NCBI GenBank assembly: GCA_937872895.1
Contig: CALMUP010000038.1
Location: forward strand, 62,001-126,000
Length of the DNA stretch: 64,000 nucleotides
Origin: an uncultured Verrucomicrobiota bacterium
GTDB taxonomy: Bacteria; Verrucomicrobiota; Kiritimatiellia; CAIVKH01
Direction of reading: 5' to 3'
The position numbers were made by a program, and so were the translations under genes. Every line of letters starts with the position of its first letter. Position 1 is the stretch's first letter. The notes beneath the pieces are model-generated. The model saw only the letters and a list, made by a program, of their open reading frames with translations. It was not told the DNA's origin and ran no database searches. Shown here one piece after another: positions 7,457 through 17,264 of this stretch.

Positions 7457-9203
7457 CGACCGCGGCGGCGGCTTCGCGGTAGCTGTCGCGGAAGAACAGG
7501 GTCCAGGTGCGCATGTAGTCCAGGCGTTTGCCGGGCACGTTCAGCGACGGTGCCCAGGTGAAGGGGACGGGCGTTTCGGGTAGGCGATGGAGCAGGGCCA
7601 TGGCTTCGGGTTGGGCGGCCGGGCCGCCGTGGTCGATGATCGTTTGCCACGCGGCCTTCAGCTCCTCCGAGGAGTCCATGCACATTGCCCGGATCAGGTC
7701 GCGCAGGATGCCGAAGTGGCCGCCGGTCCATCGCCGGTAGTAGGTGAAGTGCTGGGCGAGTTCGTAGGGGTTGATCGCCGGGTCGGCGAGGTCGTCGGCG
7801 GCATGGCGGAGGTGTTCCTCGTGGCGGGCCTGGATCTCGGGGTGGTCGGATGGATAGAAGTCGCGGCGGATGGGTACGCGGCGCAGCGCGTATTTTTCCG
7901 GTCCGCCGGGGGTGCCGGGCCGGTAGGTCCAGAGCCGCTGGCCTTCCGGGCTGAGCACGAATTCGATGAAGCGCACGGCGGTTTCCCGGTTCGGGGCACC
8001 GCGCAGCAGGCTGATCGGGTCGCAGCTCACCCCCGAGCCGCCGAGCGGGGTCAGGTAGGCCATGCGGGCGACGCCATCCGGGGTTGTGCTGACCTGGGCC
8101 TGGTAGCGGCCGTAGAAGTCGATGGCGATGCCGGCGGCGGCGTTGCCCATGCTGACGTCGATCGGGACCTTGGTGGCGGAGTCGGTGAAGTAGCGGGCGT
8201 TGGCACCGATCAGCTGGATCATGCGGATGCCGTCCAGGAAGCCGGCCTCGATGGCCTGCTGGTAGGCGGCGGGCACGTCGGGGAGCAGTTCGCCGTCGGG
8301 CAGTTTCGCCTTGGCGATCGCGGCCTCGAACGCGTCGATCTGGTCCTGGGTGAAGCCGGCCGCATCCACCGCTTCGCGGACGGCGGCGTGGAGCATCAGT
8401 TCGAAGGCCTTGGCCACGCTGCCGCTTTTCGTCGGGTCGGCCATGCCGAGCTGGCGGAAGTAGGCCGGGTCGGTCAGGTCGATCCACCGGGCGGGCGGTG
8501 CGGCCTTGCCGAGGTCGGCCAGCCGGTCCATGTTGTAGCAGATGCCGAAGGTGCTGACCGCGTTGCCGAAGAACGTGGGCGTACGCCAGGTTTCCCCGCT
8601 GATCTTCGCCGGGATCAGGTCCGTGCCGTCGGCGGTGCGGTACAGGTCGGCCGGTTCCTCGCCTTCCGGCCATGGTGGGACGGTCAGGCCCTGGCCGTGG
8701 ACGCGGCTGTGGTCGTATTCGCCGCCGCCGAAGAAGAGGTCGATGCGGCTGCCGAACTGCGCTGCGTCGTCGGTGGCGCGGAAGGCGGCGTGCAGGTCGC
8801 GCAAGGTCTCCCATCGCGGCACCTCGGCCGGGTCGGCGGGCGGTGTCCTGGTGTTGAAGCGGCGGTCCACTACGGCATCGCTCGCCCCGTTCGGCCAGTC
8901 ACGGCCCTGGTTGCGCCACCAGGAGCGGAATGCGTTGACGTATTCGGCGACGAGGTAGCGGGCGATCTCCGACGTGCCGCCGATGGCCCGCCAGTCGATC
9001 TTCACCGGAGCGCCGTAGCGTTCCTGGTGCCAGCGTGAGAAGGCGGTGGCGAACTCGTACCGGATCGCCTCGTTGTGCGCGGTCACGATGACCAGTTCCG
9101 GATCGCCCGGTTTCCACGCACCGACCGGGGCCGGCCGGCGGAAGATGAATGGAAGCGAAACCACCAGGGCGGCGAGGAGCAGGATGGCGAGGTTGCGCTT
9201 CAT
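7422..9203 (-). CDS. ABC transporter extracellular solute-binding protein (large)
   Basis: The product has 593 residues with an N-terminal membrane/signal segment (LAILLLAALVVSLPFIF) and a type 2 periplasmic binding-protein fold: ELVIVTAHNEAIRYEFATAF at the first strand, IGGTSEIARY, TPTFFGNAVSTFGICYN, and GVSCDPISLLRGAPN with FIEFVLSPEGQRLW later. It is larger than usual iron-binding proteins (~340 residues), with extra sequence around residues 90-160 and a long C-terminal helical part. The last ten residues, PSPSPSPINH, are encoded by an interspersed repeat. The ligand (iron, phosphonate or an organic solute) cannot be assigned. Confidence 0.85.
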   Translation of the reverse strand: MKRNLAILLLAALVVSLPFIFRRPAPVGAWKPGDPELVIVTAHNEAIRYEFATAFSRWHQERYGAPVKIDWRAIGGTSEIARYLVAEYVNAFRSWWRNQGRDWPNGASDAVVDRRFNTRTPPADPAEVPRWETLRDLHAAFRATDDAAQFGSRIDLFFGGGEYDHSRVHGQGLTVPPWPEGEEPADLYRTADGTDLIPAKISGETWRTPTFFGNAVSTFGICYNMDRLADLGKAAPPARWIDLTDPAYFRQLGMADPTKSGSVAKAFELMLHAAVREAVDAAGFTQDQIDAFEAAIAKAKLPDGELLPDVPAAYQQAIEAGFLDGIRMIQLIGANARYFTDSATKVPIDVSMGNAAAGIAIDFYGRYQAQVSTTPDGVARMAYLTPLGGSGVSCDPISLLRGAPNRETAVRFIEFVLSPEGQRLWTYRPGTPGGPEKYALRRVPIRRDFYPSDHPEIQARHEEHLRHAADDLADPAINPYELAQHFTYYRRWTGGHFGILRDLIRAMCMDSSEELKAAWQTIIDHGGPAAQPEAMALLHRLPETPVPFTWAPSLNVPGKRLDYMRTWTLFFRDSYREAAAAVVPSPSPSPINH

Positions 9204-9216
9204 GGCGGCGGACCGG

Positions 9217-10320
9217 TCAGTGTTTCAGGATCACGACGTTGTTGGTGCGGAACCAGATCTTGGCCAGCTGGCGTTCGCCGTCGAGGGCGACGATCTTCGG
9301 GTTCATGTCGAACACGTTCAGTTTCACGTCGCCGGCGTGGCCGGACGTCCGGTTCATCACGTTGACCTCGTGCTGGGCCATCTCGCCGAGGTAGATGGTG
9401 TCGTGCACGGCGGCGTCGAACACATTGCCCGCATCGTCCGGCGGTTCGTAGCCGACGTGGATGACCTCCGGGCGCACCGACAAGGTGACCTTCTGGCCTA
9501 CCTCGACCGGCTCGGCGGGGGTGCCGGTGCTGGTGATCGGGCCGATCGGCGAGGCGAGGTGGATCGCGCCGCCGGCGATCCGTTCCACGGTCGCATCGAT
9601 GAAGTTCGTCTCCCCGATGAAGTGGGCGACGAAGCGCGAGCGAGGTGTCTTGTACACGTCGCGCGGCGAACCGCACTGCTGGATCTTGCCCTTGTCGAGC
9701 ACGGCGATGCGGTCGGCGATGGACAAGGCCTCCTTCTGGTCGTGGGTCACATACACCGCAGTCAAGCCGAACTGCTTGCAGATACGGCGGATCTCGCCGC
9801 GCATCTCCAGGCGCAGTTTCGCGTCGAGGTTCGACAGCGGTTCGTCGAGCAGCAGACACTGCGGGCGCACCACCAGGGCGCGGGCCAGCGCCACGCGCTG
9901 CTGCTGGCCGCCGGAAAGCTGGTTCGGTTTGTAGTCGGCCCGCTCGGTCATCTTCACCGCAGCCAGCGCCTCGGCGACCCGCTGCTGGATCTCCGCCTTC
10001 GGCACCTTGCGCAGCTCCAGGCCGAAGGCCACGTTCTCCCGCACCGACATGTGCGGCCACAACGCGTAGCTCTGGAACACCATGCCGGTGTCGCGGTCCT
10101 CCGGGGCGAGGGTGGTCACGTCCCGGTTGCCGATGAAGATCTTGCCGGAATCGGGGATATAGAAACCGGCAATGCAACGGAGCAGGGTGGTCTTGCCGCA
10201 GCCGCTCGGACCCAGCAGGAAAAACAACTCCCCCGGCTCGATGGTCAGGTCGATGTCGTCCACGACCCGGTTGTCGCCGAAACACTTCGTGACATGCTCA
10301 AATCGAATCGATACCGCCAT
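9217..10320 (-). CDS. ABC transporter ATP-binding protein (FbpC/PotA type)
   Basis: A 367-residue ATPase that energises the importer of this operon. Walker A is GPSGCGKTT (residues 37-45), the Q-loop is VFQSY, the signature is LSGGQQQR (135-142), Walker B is CLLLDEP (155-161) and the H-loop is YVTHDQKE. Residues beyond ~240 form a TOBE regulatory domain. It is the first gene of the leftward transporter operon; the binding protein begins 13 bases after its stop. The AT-rich bases upstream of 10320 probably hold the promoter. Confidence 0.95.
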   Translation of the reverse strand: MAVSIRFEHVTKCFGDNRVVDDIDLTIEPGELFFLLGPSGCGKTTLLRCIAGFYIPDSGKIFIGNRDVTTLAPEDRDTGMVFQSYALWPHMSVRENVAFGLELRKVPKAEIQQRVAEALAAVKMTERADYKPNQLSGGQQQRVALARALVVRPQCLLLDEPLSNLDAKLRLEMRGEIRRICKQFGLTAVYVTHDQKEALSIADRIAVLDKGKIQQCGSPRDVYKTPRSRFVAHFIGETNFIDATVERIAGGAIHLASPIGPITSTGTPAEPVEVGQKVTLSVRPEVIHVGYEPPDDAGNVFDAAVHDTIYLGEMAQHEVNVMNRTSGHAGDVKLNVFDMNPKIVALDGERQLAKIWFRTNNVVILKH

Positions 10321-10528
10321 AACACCCCGGATTGGTTCACGTTGAAGTCCGTGGCATCATCGCGGGAGGGCTGAAACGGGTCAATGGCGAACGCCTTTTT
10401 AACGGTTTTCTAACCGCGGGGGATGCGCCGTTGGCAACCCGTTGATGCAACGCGAGTAAGGGCGCGGCGTTCCGTGTGTGGGGTCGCCAAGAAGCGGTCC
10501 TGTCTCGGCAGAGAGCAATCCCGGGATA
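10321..10528. other. Intergenic region upstream of the ABC operon
   Basis: No open frame with coding character is seen. The part next to 10320 should carry the ABC operon promoter (it includes a short T-rich patch near 10390-10410). The far end adjoins the terminator of the leftward transporter gene. Confidence 0.4.
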
Positions 10529-10560
10529 CAAAACCGCCGGGAAGCGGTGGGCTTCCCGGC
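10529..10560 (-). terminator. Rho-independent terminator of the OPA-type transporter gene
   Basis: A perfect 10-bp inverted repeat (GCCGGGAAGC with GCTTCCCGGC) encloses a 5-base loop. On the minus strand it is followed by GGTTTTG. It lies 30 bases after the stop at 10591. Confidence 0.8.
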
Positions 10561-10590
10561 GGGGAGGGTTTCAATCCAGATACGATGCGC

Positions 10591-12021
10591 TTACGCGGCG
10601 GCTGCGGCTTTCATGCGCTTCTGTTTCTGCATGACCAGGAACATGGCCACGCCACCGAGGATGCCGAAACCGGCCATGATCACATACCAGAACAACCAGC
10701 CATGTTCAGCTTTCGTGGCATCCAGCACGCGGCCGGTGACGATCAGTGAGATTGCCCCGCCGTAATACTGGAATGAGTCGATCACGCCGGCGGCGAAGCC
10801 GGCCATCTTCTTTCCACCGATGTCCATCGGGGCGGCCGCGCCGACGATCGAGTGGGTCGAATTCGCGGTCAAGGCGATCATGATCAGGATGCCGCACCCG
10901 GTCAGGATACCAGCCGGGGTCGGTCCCACCAGGCCCTTCAGCAGCAGCACGGCGGCGAAGCCGATGACCACGGCCTCGAGGAAATAGAGGCACATCGCCA
11001 CCGGCGACCGGTGGCCCTTGAAGAACTTGTCGGAGATCCAACCCGAGGCCAGCGATCCCACTACGGCGGCCATCGGCATGATCGCCAGCGTCCAGGCCAC
11101 GGTGGCCGGGATGTTCTTCTTCATGTCCATGCCGAGTTGTTCCTGGAAGTACAGGATCGACAACTGGTCGGAGCTGGTGCGTACTGCGCCGGTACAGGCG
11201 TAGGCACAGGCGTAGAACCAGACAAGGGGATGGGTGAAGATCGTCTTGAACGATTCCTTCAGGGTCACGGTTACGCCTTCGGAATTGTCGAGTTCGTCCT
11301 CGATCACACCGGGGTAACCCGCCTCATCGGGCGAGGGCTTGGCTGCCCACGACATGAAGATCGCCGCGACAAGAGTGACTGCCGGGGGCAGGATGAACAG
11401 CCAGCGCCATTCTCCCTGGGCGATGGCGAGGCCGCCGATGGCAAATCCGGCGAGGATGGCCCGCGACAATTTCGCGCTCAGCACCTGACCCAGCTGGATC
11501 ATGAAGCCGAAGATGCCTGCGAAGGTGCCTCGCTCGGTGCGCCGGAACCAGGCCGCGTTGATCTTGACCATGCCGGGAGCTCCGAAGGACTGGAACCACC
11601 CGTTGATCAGCCAGATCGTGGCGATGGCGACGAACGCCGGATCAACCCCATCCACCCCGAGCACCTTCGCGCTCGCGGCCAGGGCACCGCCGATGGTCAG
11701 CAACGGCAGCAGGCCGAGCATCAGGTTGACGATGATCGTACCGAATGCACCGATCTGCATCGAACGTTTGCCGCCGATCTTGTCGGTCAGCAGGCCGTTG
11801 ACCAGTTGGCCGGTACCATAGGTGAGAGACCAGATCGCGAGCATGTCGCTGATCTGGGTGGTGGTGAAACCGAACTCCGCTTGCATGCCGGGAGTGGCAA
11901 ACCGGAAGTTGTAGCGGCACATGTAATACGCCGCGTACATCAATCCGAGCGATGTCCAGTTAAGTCCCCGCCGACCCCGAAATCCCGGGGGATACGAACC
12001 GTGCGTTGTAGCGTCAGGCAT
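10591..12021 (-). CDS. MFS transporter, organophosphate:phosphate antiporter (GlpT/UhpT-like)
   Basis: A 476-residue inner-membrane carrier with about twelve hydrophobic segments. The N-terminal half has the OPA wording YYMCRYNFRFATP in helix 1, GTGQLVNGLLTDKIGGKRSM across the helix 2-3 loop, and a related basic loop further on. OPA proteins exchange sugar phosphates or glycerol-3-phosphate for inorganic phosphate. The ATG at 12021 is used; a GTG two codons upstream is also possible. It is a single-gene unit ending in a strong terminator. The substrate is not resolved. Confidence 0.88.
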   Translation of the reverse strand: MPDATTHGSYPPGFRGRRGLNWTSLGLMYAAYYMCRYNFRFATPGMQAEFGFTTTQISDMLAIWSLTYGTGQLVNGLLTDKIGGKRSMQIGAFGTIIVNLMLGLLPLLTIGGALAASAKVLGVDGVDPAFVAIATIWLINGWFQSFGAPGMVKINAAWFRRTERGTFAGIFGFMIQLGQVLSAKLSRAILAGFAIGGLAIAQGEWRWLFILPPAVTLVAAIFMSWAAKPSPDEAGYPGVIEDELDNSEGVTVTLKESFKTIFTHPLVWFYACAYACTGAVRTSSDQLSILYFQEQLGMDMKKNIPATVAWTLAIMPMAAVVGSLASGWISDKFFKGHRSPVAMCLYFLEAVVIGFAAVLLLKGLVGPTPAGILTGCGILIMIALTANSTHSIVGAAAPMDIGGKKMAGFAAGVIDSFQYYGGAISLIVTGRVLDATKAEHGWLFWYVIMAGFGILGGVAMFLVMQKQKRMKAAAAA

Positions 12022-12119
12022 GGGCACACATCATAAGGAGTCGCTCATCGATGGCTAACAAAATCGGCGGAACTTCGAGGAAAAACGTTTTATACCGGCC
12101 GGGTTGGCGGTGAGGCGGT

Positions 12120-13091
12120 TTATTGAACCGGGCGTTCGAAGATGACTTCGCGGCCCTGGTTGTTGATGACCAGGTCGAAGCGTTCGAGAAGTTGGCGGCC
12201 GATACGGAGCGGGGTGTCGCGGCCGAGGCCGAGTTCATAAGCGGAGTCCACATTGACCTGGCGGAACACGAGGTCGCCGAGGCTGAGTTGGCGGATGACC
12301 GGTTGGTCGGATGAACCCATTGCGACTTCGAAGTCGCCGGCGATGTCGAGGATGGCGGGGGTCTTCTCGCCATTTACCAGGGCTTCGACGGCGATAGCCC
12401 CGTTGAGGTCGATGGTCGGGAGTGTGGCCAGCGGGGCGGCGGGTGGCGGATAGGCATCGGTGGCCGAGAAGACCAGGTAGCGGCCGCGCAAGCTGATGCG
12501 GGTGAACCGGAACGTGCGCAGGAAATCCGCCCCAAGCACGCCATCGAAGGGTGGTGATTTTTCCCAGCGGGTCAGGGCGCCCAGCGGTCCGCGGGCATTG
12601 CGCGCATACGCGATGACGTTTCCGACATGCAGTTTGTCGATGGTGAGGCGGGGCACCACCGTGGCGAAGCCGCCAATGGTGTCATAGACGTGCCGGGGTG
12701 TTTTCTCGAATGGATTCGGGCCGGCGAGGGCGATCGCCTTGAGCGTCGCCACCGCCTCGGTGGTGATCCAGCTTTCGCTGGCGCTGCTGTCCAATAGCAT
12801 GATGAGTTTGTCGTCGTTGACCTTCACCGCCGGGGTCGTTGTGTTCGGGTCGGAGGCGAAGGCTACCCGCGCGACATGGCCCTGGTGCTGGCGGAACCCG
12901 CCGGCAAATACCGCGCCCTCCGGCGAGGAGTAGGCGGTGAGTCCGAAGACCTGGGGCGCTTTCGCGCGGTTGAGCAGGGCGGCCTTTTCCTGGGTGCCGA
13001 GCGGGACCGGGGTTTCCAGGCGCGGTGTGGAGCAGGCGGTGAGCAGGGCAAGACCCGCGAACGTCAGGGCGAGTGAAGTGAAGCGTTTCAT
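12120..13091 (-). CDS. Lipoprotein with retropepsin-like aspartic protease fold, active-site variant
   Basis: The 323-residue product begins with a lipoprotein signal (MKRFTSLALTFAGLALLTAC), so Cys20 should be lipidated. The rest resembles retroviral-type aspartyl proteases found in bacteria: a first flap-strand unit with LIMLLDSSASESWI, the hydrophobic VLGADFLRTF of the family, and a second related unit (ETPAILDIAGDFEVAMGS). The expected D-T/S-G triad reads Asp-Ser-Ser in the first half and Asp-Ile-Ala in the second, so proteolysis is doubtful. It diverges from sucC with a 107-base shared upstream region. Confidence 0.65.
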   Translation of the reverse strand: MKRFTSLALTFAGLALLTACSTPRLETPVPLGTQEKAALLNRAKAPQVFGLTAYSSPEGAVFAGGFRQHQGHVARVAFASDPNTTTPAVKVNDDKLIMLLDSSASESWITTEAVATLKAIALAGPNPFEKTPRHVYDTIGGFATVVPRLTIDKLHVGNVIAYARNARGPLGALTRWEKSPPFDGVLGADFLRTFRFTRISLRGRYLVFSATDAYPPPAAPLATLPTIDLNGAIAVEALVNGEKTPAILDIAGDFEVAMGSSDQPVIRQLSLGDLVFRQVNVDSAYELGLGRDTPLRIGRQLLERFDLVINNQGREVIFERPVQ

Positions 13092-13198
13092 GGCGTTAAC
13101 CTGTCCTTTGCCGACACGGCGGGCAAGGAGAAAGCGAATGGAATGAGTGCGAAATCACTTGCCCGAACCGCAAACCGGGGCCTACCATCCGCCCCCGT

Positions 13199-14349
<1,151 letters not shown>

Positions 14350-14353
<4 letters not shown>

Positions 14354-15222
14354 GTATCCTACTGGACCAGAACACCCGCGTGCTCGTGCAGGGCATCACC
14401 GGCCGTGACGGCTCGTTCCACGCGAAGCAGATGATCGACTACGGAACGAAGGTCGTCGGTGGCGTGACCCCCGGCAAGGGCGGCCAGTCCATCCACGGCG
14501 TACCCGTGTTCAACGACATGAAGGAGGCGGTGGCCGCGACCAAGGCCGATGCTTCGGTGATCTATGTGCCCGCGAAGTTCGCCCCCGCCGCGATCATGGA
14601 TGCGGCCCATGCCGGCATCAAGCTGATCATCGCCATCACCGAAGGCATCCCCGTGCTGGACATGCTGGAGGTGTACCACGAGGTGCGCCGCCTCGGCATC
14701 ACCCTGATCGGCCCGAACTGCCCCGGCCTGATCTCCCCCGGCAAGGCGAAGATCGGCATCATGCCCGGCTCGATCCACCTGCCCGGCCGCGTCGGCGTGA
14801 TCTCGCGCAGCGGCACGCTGACCTATGAGATCGTCTATGCGCTGACCAACCTCGGCCTCGGCCAGTCTACCTGCGTGGGCATTGGCGGCGATCCGATCGT
14901 CGGCACCGGCCCGATGGACCTGCTCCCGCTGTTCGAGAAGGATCCTGACACCGACGGCATCGTGCTGATCGGCGAGATCGGCGGCGACGAGGAGGAACGC
15001 ACCGCGGAGTTCATCCGCCAGCACATCACCAAGCCGGTGTTCGCGTTCATCGTCGGCCACACCGCCCCCGAAGGCAAGCGCATGGGCCACGCCGGTGCGA
15101 TCGTCTCGGGCGGCAGCGGCACCGCCGGCTCGAAGATCAAGGCCTTCTCCCACGCCGGCGTCCCGGTCGCGAATACCATCGACCAGCTCGCCGCGATCAC
15201 GCAGATGGGCCTGAAAAAATAG
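14350..15222 (+). CDS. sucD: Succinyl-CoA ligase alpha subunit
   Basis: A 290-residue protein that binds CoA and carries the phosphohistidine intermediate. It starts [17 protein letters not shown], has a Rossmann CoA-binding domain ([23 protein letters not shown]), the [11 protein letters not shown] segment, and the active-site histidine in [12 protein letters not shown] near residue 246. The start at 14350 overlaps the sucC stop as ATGA, indicating translational coupling for equal subunit amounts. A long terminator begins inside its last codons. Confidence 0.97.
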
Positions 15223-15253
15223 CGCCGCGCGAAGACGCGTGGCGCTATTTTTT
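15214..15253 (+). terminator. Terminator of sucCD
   Basis: A 13-bp arm AAAAAATAGCGCC pairs with GGCGCTATTTTTT, with an inner GCGCG/CGCGT extension. It ends in an uninterrupted T run and overlaps the sucD stop codon. The symmetry suggests it can also act on leftward transcription. Confidence 0.92.
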
Positions 15254-15636
15254 CAACCTTCAACATCCAACGCTCAACATCCAACATTCAAGAAGGATCA
15301 TCCACCGTTGGATGTTGGCTGTTGAACGTTGAAGGTTGAACGTTGTGTCTTCAACCTCTCCGCGTCCCCGTCCCGTTCCCCATCCGCGCCATCTTCGTAA
15401 TCTGCGGTTCATGGTTTCAGGGCTTCGGGTTCACGGGTTGGTTTCCAACCTGCAACGAAGGATCATCCACCATTGGATGTTGGCTGTTGAACGTTGAAGG
15501 TTGAACGTTGTGTCTTCAACCTCTCCGCGTCTCCGTCCCGTTCCCCATCCGCGCCATCCGCGCCATCTGCGTAATCTGCGGTTCATGGTTTCAGGGCCTC
15601 GGGTTCACGGGCTGGCTTCCAACCTGCAACAAAGGA
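15254..15636. other. Intergenic tandem repeat block
   Basis: The gap between sucD and the desaturase contains no gene. It consists of a short inverted lead-in (15254-15292, TCAACCTTCAACATCCAACG-like) and direct repeats of 165 and 174 bases, described in the next entry. Confidence 0.85.
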
Positions 15637-15696
15637 TCATCCACCATTGGATGTTGAGTGTTGAACGTTGAAGGTTGAACGTTGTGTCTTCAACAC
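15293..15696. repeat. Long tandem repeat (165/174-base units, two full and one partial)
   Basis: Units begin with AAGGATCATCCACC at 15293, 15458 and 15632. Each contains TTGGATGTTGG, then GTTGAACGTTGAAGGTTGAA, a TCTCCGCGTC segment and GTAATCTGCGGTTCATGGTT. The second unit is longer by a 9-base duplication (CGCGCCATC). The third, partial unit runs into the 3' end of the desaturase gene and encodes its last ~19 codons. The TTGAACGTTGAA section is an inverted copy of 15254-15292, so long hairpins are possible. Confidence 0.9.
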
Positions 15697-16599
15697 CTCC
15701 GCCTCCTCGTACAGCTTCTCCGGCGGCGGACGCAGGTCCCAGACGACCCCGAGCGCCTCGAGTCCCTTGAGGAGGTAGTAGGTCGCGTCGATCTCCCACC
15801 AGTAGAACCCCTGCCGGGTCGAGACCGGGTACCGGTGGTGGTTGTTGTGCCAGCCTTCGCCCATCGTAACCAGCGCGAGGGCGAGGCTGTTGCGGCTGTG
15901 GTCGTTCGTGTTGTAGCGCCGCGTGCCGATCATGTGGGTGAGCGAGTTGATGCAGAACGTCGCGTGGTACACCAGCACCGTGCTGACGAAGAACCCCCAG
16001 GCCACGAGCTGCCAGCCCGAGGTGTTGAGTCCCGGATAACGCGGACCGAGGAATTCCCCGAGCGCATACAGCCCGACCCCGAGCAGCACCGGCGGCACCG
16101 CGTGGAACCGGTCGAGGAACCGCAATTCCGGATACTTCGCGAAGTCCGGGATGCGCGCCAGTTCGGTGGTCGCGTACTTGCGGCACAACAGCCAGCCGAT
16201 GTGCGACCAGAAGAATCCCTTGCGCACCGGCGAATGGATGTCCTGTTCGGTGTCGGCATGCTGGTGGTGGTGGCGGTGGTGCGCCGCCCACCACAACGCG
16301 CCGAGCTGCGCGGCCATGCCGCCGGTGAAGGCGATGACGAACTGGAACACCCGCCCGGTCTTGTAGGAGTTGTGCGAGAAGTAACGGTGGTACCCGCCGG
16401 TGAGCGCGAACACGCGCAGGACGTACAGGAACGCCGCTACCGCCACCGCGAACCAACTGAACGGCACGAAGAAGACCATCAGCAGGCCGAGGTGCATCAA
16501 CGCGAGCGGCGTGCTGTCGATCAGGTTCGCGTTCTCGTCGTCGTGGAGGATGTTGTCGCGCAAACGCGCGAAAAGCGTGCCGGATTTTTGTTCGTTCAT
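15637..16599 (-). CDS. Acyl-CoA/fatty acid delta-9 desaturase
   Basis: A membrane di-iron desaturase of 320 residues that introduces a cis double bond into saturated acyl chains, tuning membrane fluidity. All three histidine boxes are present: HRYFSH (71-76), HHRHHH (107-112) and HNNHH (251-255). Hydrophobic segments lie at ~32-65, 85-105 and 160-200. The C-terminal ~18 residues (from TQRSTFNVQHS to the stop) are encoded by the tandem repeat unit at 15632-15696 and do not belong to the enzyme family. It is a single leftward gene. Confidence 0.92.
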   Translation of the reverse strand: MNEQKSGTLFARLRDNILHDDENANLIDSTPLALMHLGLLMVFFVPFSWFAVAVAAFLYVLRVFALTGGYHRYFSHNSYKTGRVFQFVIAFTGGMAAQLGALWWAAHHRHHHQHADTEQDIHSPVRKGFFWSHIGWLLCRKYATTELARIPDFAKYPELRFLDRFHAVPPVLLGVGLYALGEFLGPRYPGLNTSGWQLVAWGFFVSTVLVYHATFCINSLTHMIGTRRYNTNDHSRNSLALALVTMGEGWHNNHHRYPVSTRQGFYWWEIDATYYLLKGLEALGVVWDLRPPPEKLYEEAEVLKTQRSTFNVQHSTSNGG

Positions 16600-16615
16600 G
16601 CAGTCACCGTGTGGA

Positions 16616-16685
16616 TGCGGCCTGACGTCCGCACTACCAACGCAGCATGAACCGCGGGCGTTCGTAGTGACGCCGCCAGGCGTCA
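16616..16685. repeat. Inverted pair of GTAG-hairpin (REP-like) elements
   Basis: Two hairpins face outward around a 26-base spacer. The right one is GTAG (16664-16667) followed by TGACGCC-GCCA-GGCGTCA, a perfect 7-bp stem. The left one, on the other strand, is GTAG (16634-16637) followed by TGCGGAC-GTCA-GGCCGCA with one mismatch. A GTAG tetranucleotide 5' of a hairpin, arranged as an inverted pair, is the layout of REP/BIME sequences. Confidence 0.7.
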
Positions 16686-16693
16686 GGTTCGCC

Positions 16694-17167
16694 CTATTGC
16701 GCGTTTTCCGTCAGGAAATCAAGCACATCTTCCGGATGCTCCTCGGCCTTGCCGACCTTGGTCCAGTGCTTGATCACCTTGCCGGTGCCGTCGATGACCA
16801 CGGTCGAGCGGATCGTCCCGGTGACCGGCTTGCCGTACATCAGCTTCTCGCCCCAGGCTCCGTAGGCCTGCATCACCGTGGTCTCCGGATCGGATAGCAG
16901 CACGAAGGGCAGCTTGAACTTGCCGATGAATTTCTGGTGCGAGGCGATGGAATCCTTGCTGACACCCAGCACGACGGCGCCCATCTTCGCCATCTTGCTG
17001 AAATGGTCGCGGAAACCGCAGGCCTCCTTGGTGCAGCCCGGGGTGTCGTCCTTCGGATAAAAGTACAGGACCACCGTCTTGCCCTTGTAGCCGGCCAGGG
17101 TGTGGGTCTTGCCGTCGCTGCCGGCCAGCGAAAACGCCGGCGCCTTCTTGCCTTCGAGGTTGCTCAT
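16694..17167 (-). CDS. bcp: Thioredoxin-dependent peroxiredoxin (Bcp/PrxQ)
   Basis: A 157-residue cytoplasmic peroxidase that reduces hydrogen peroxide and organic hydroperoxides. The peroxidatic Cys45 lies in DTPGCTKEAC and the resolving Cys50 is five residues later, the exact spacing of Bcp-type enzymes. The ATG at 17167 is used because GGGAG precedes it by 8 bases; an upstream in-frame start would add 18 residues that do not fit the family. Neighbours give no extra clue. Confidence 0.94.
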   Translation of the reverse strand: MSNLEGKKAPAFSLAGSDGKTHTLAGYKGKTVVLYFYPKDDTPGCTKEACGFRDHFSKMAKMGAVVLGVSKDSIASHQKFIGKFKLPFVLLSDPETTVMQAYGAWGEKLMYGKPVTGTIRSTVVIDGTGKVIKHWTKVGKAEEHPEDVLDFLTENAQ

Positions 17168-17264
17168 GCTGAAACTCCCGTGTTGGTGGGGCAATCTACC
17201 CCGCAATGGGCGGAAGTGCAAATGGCCGGGTGCGGAGCAGGCGCTGGACGGGTCGCGGCGGACC

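Noticed and set aside
15293-15696. Repeats at 15.3-15.7 kb considered as a CRISPR array
   Set aside because: Units are 165-174 bases and repeat as a whole with no unique spacers, and no cas genes are nearby.
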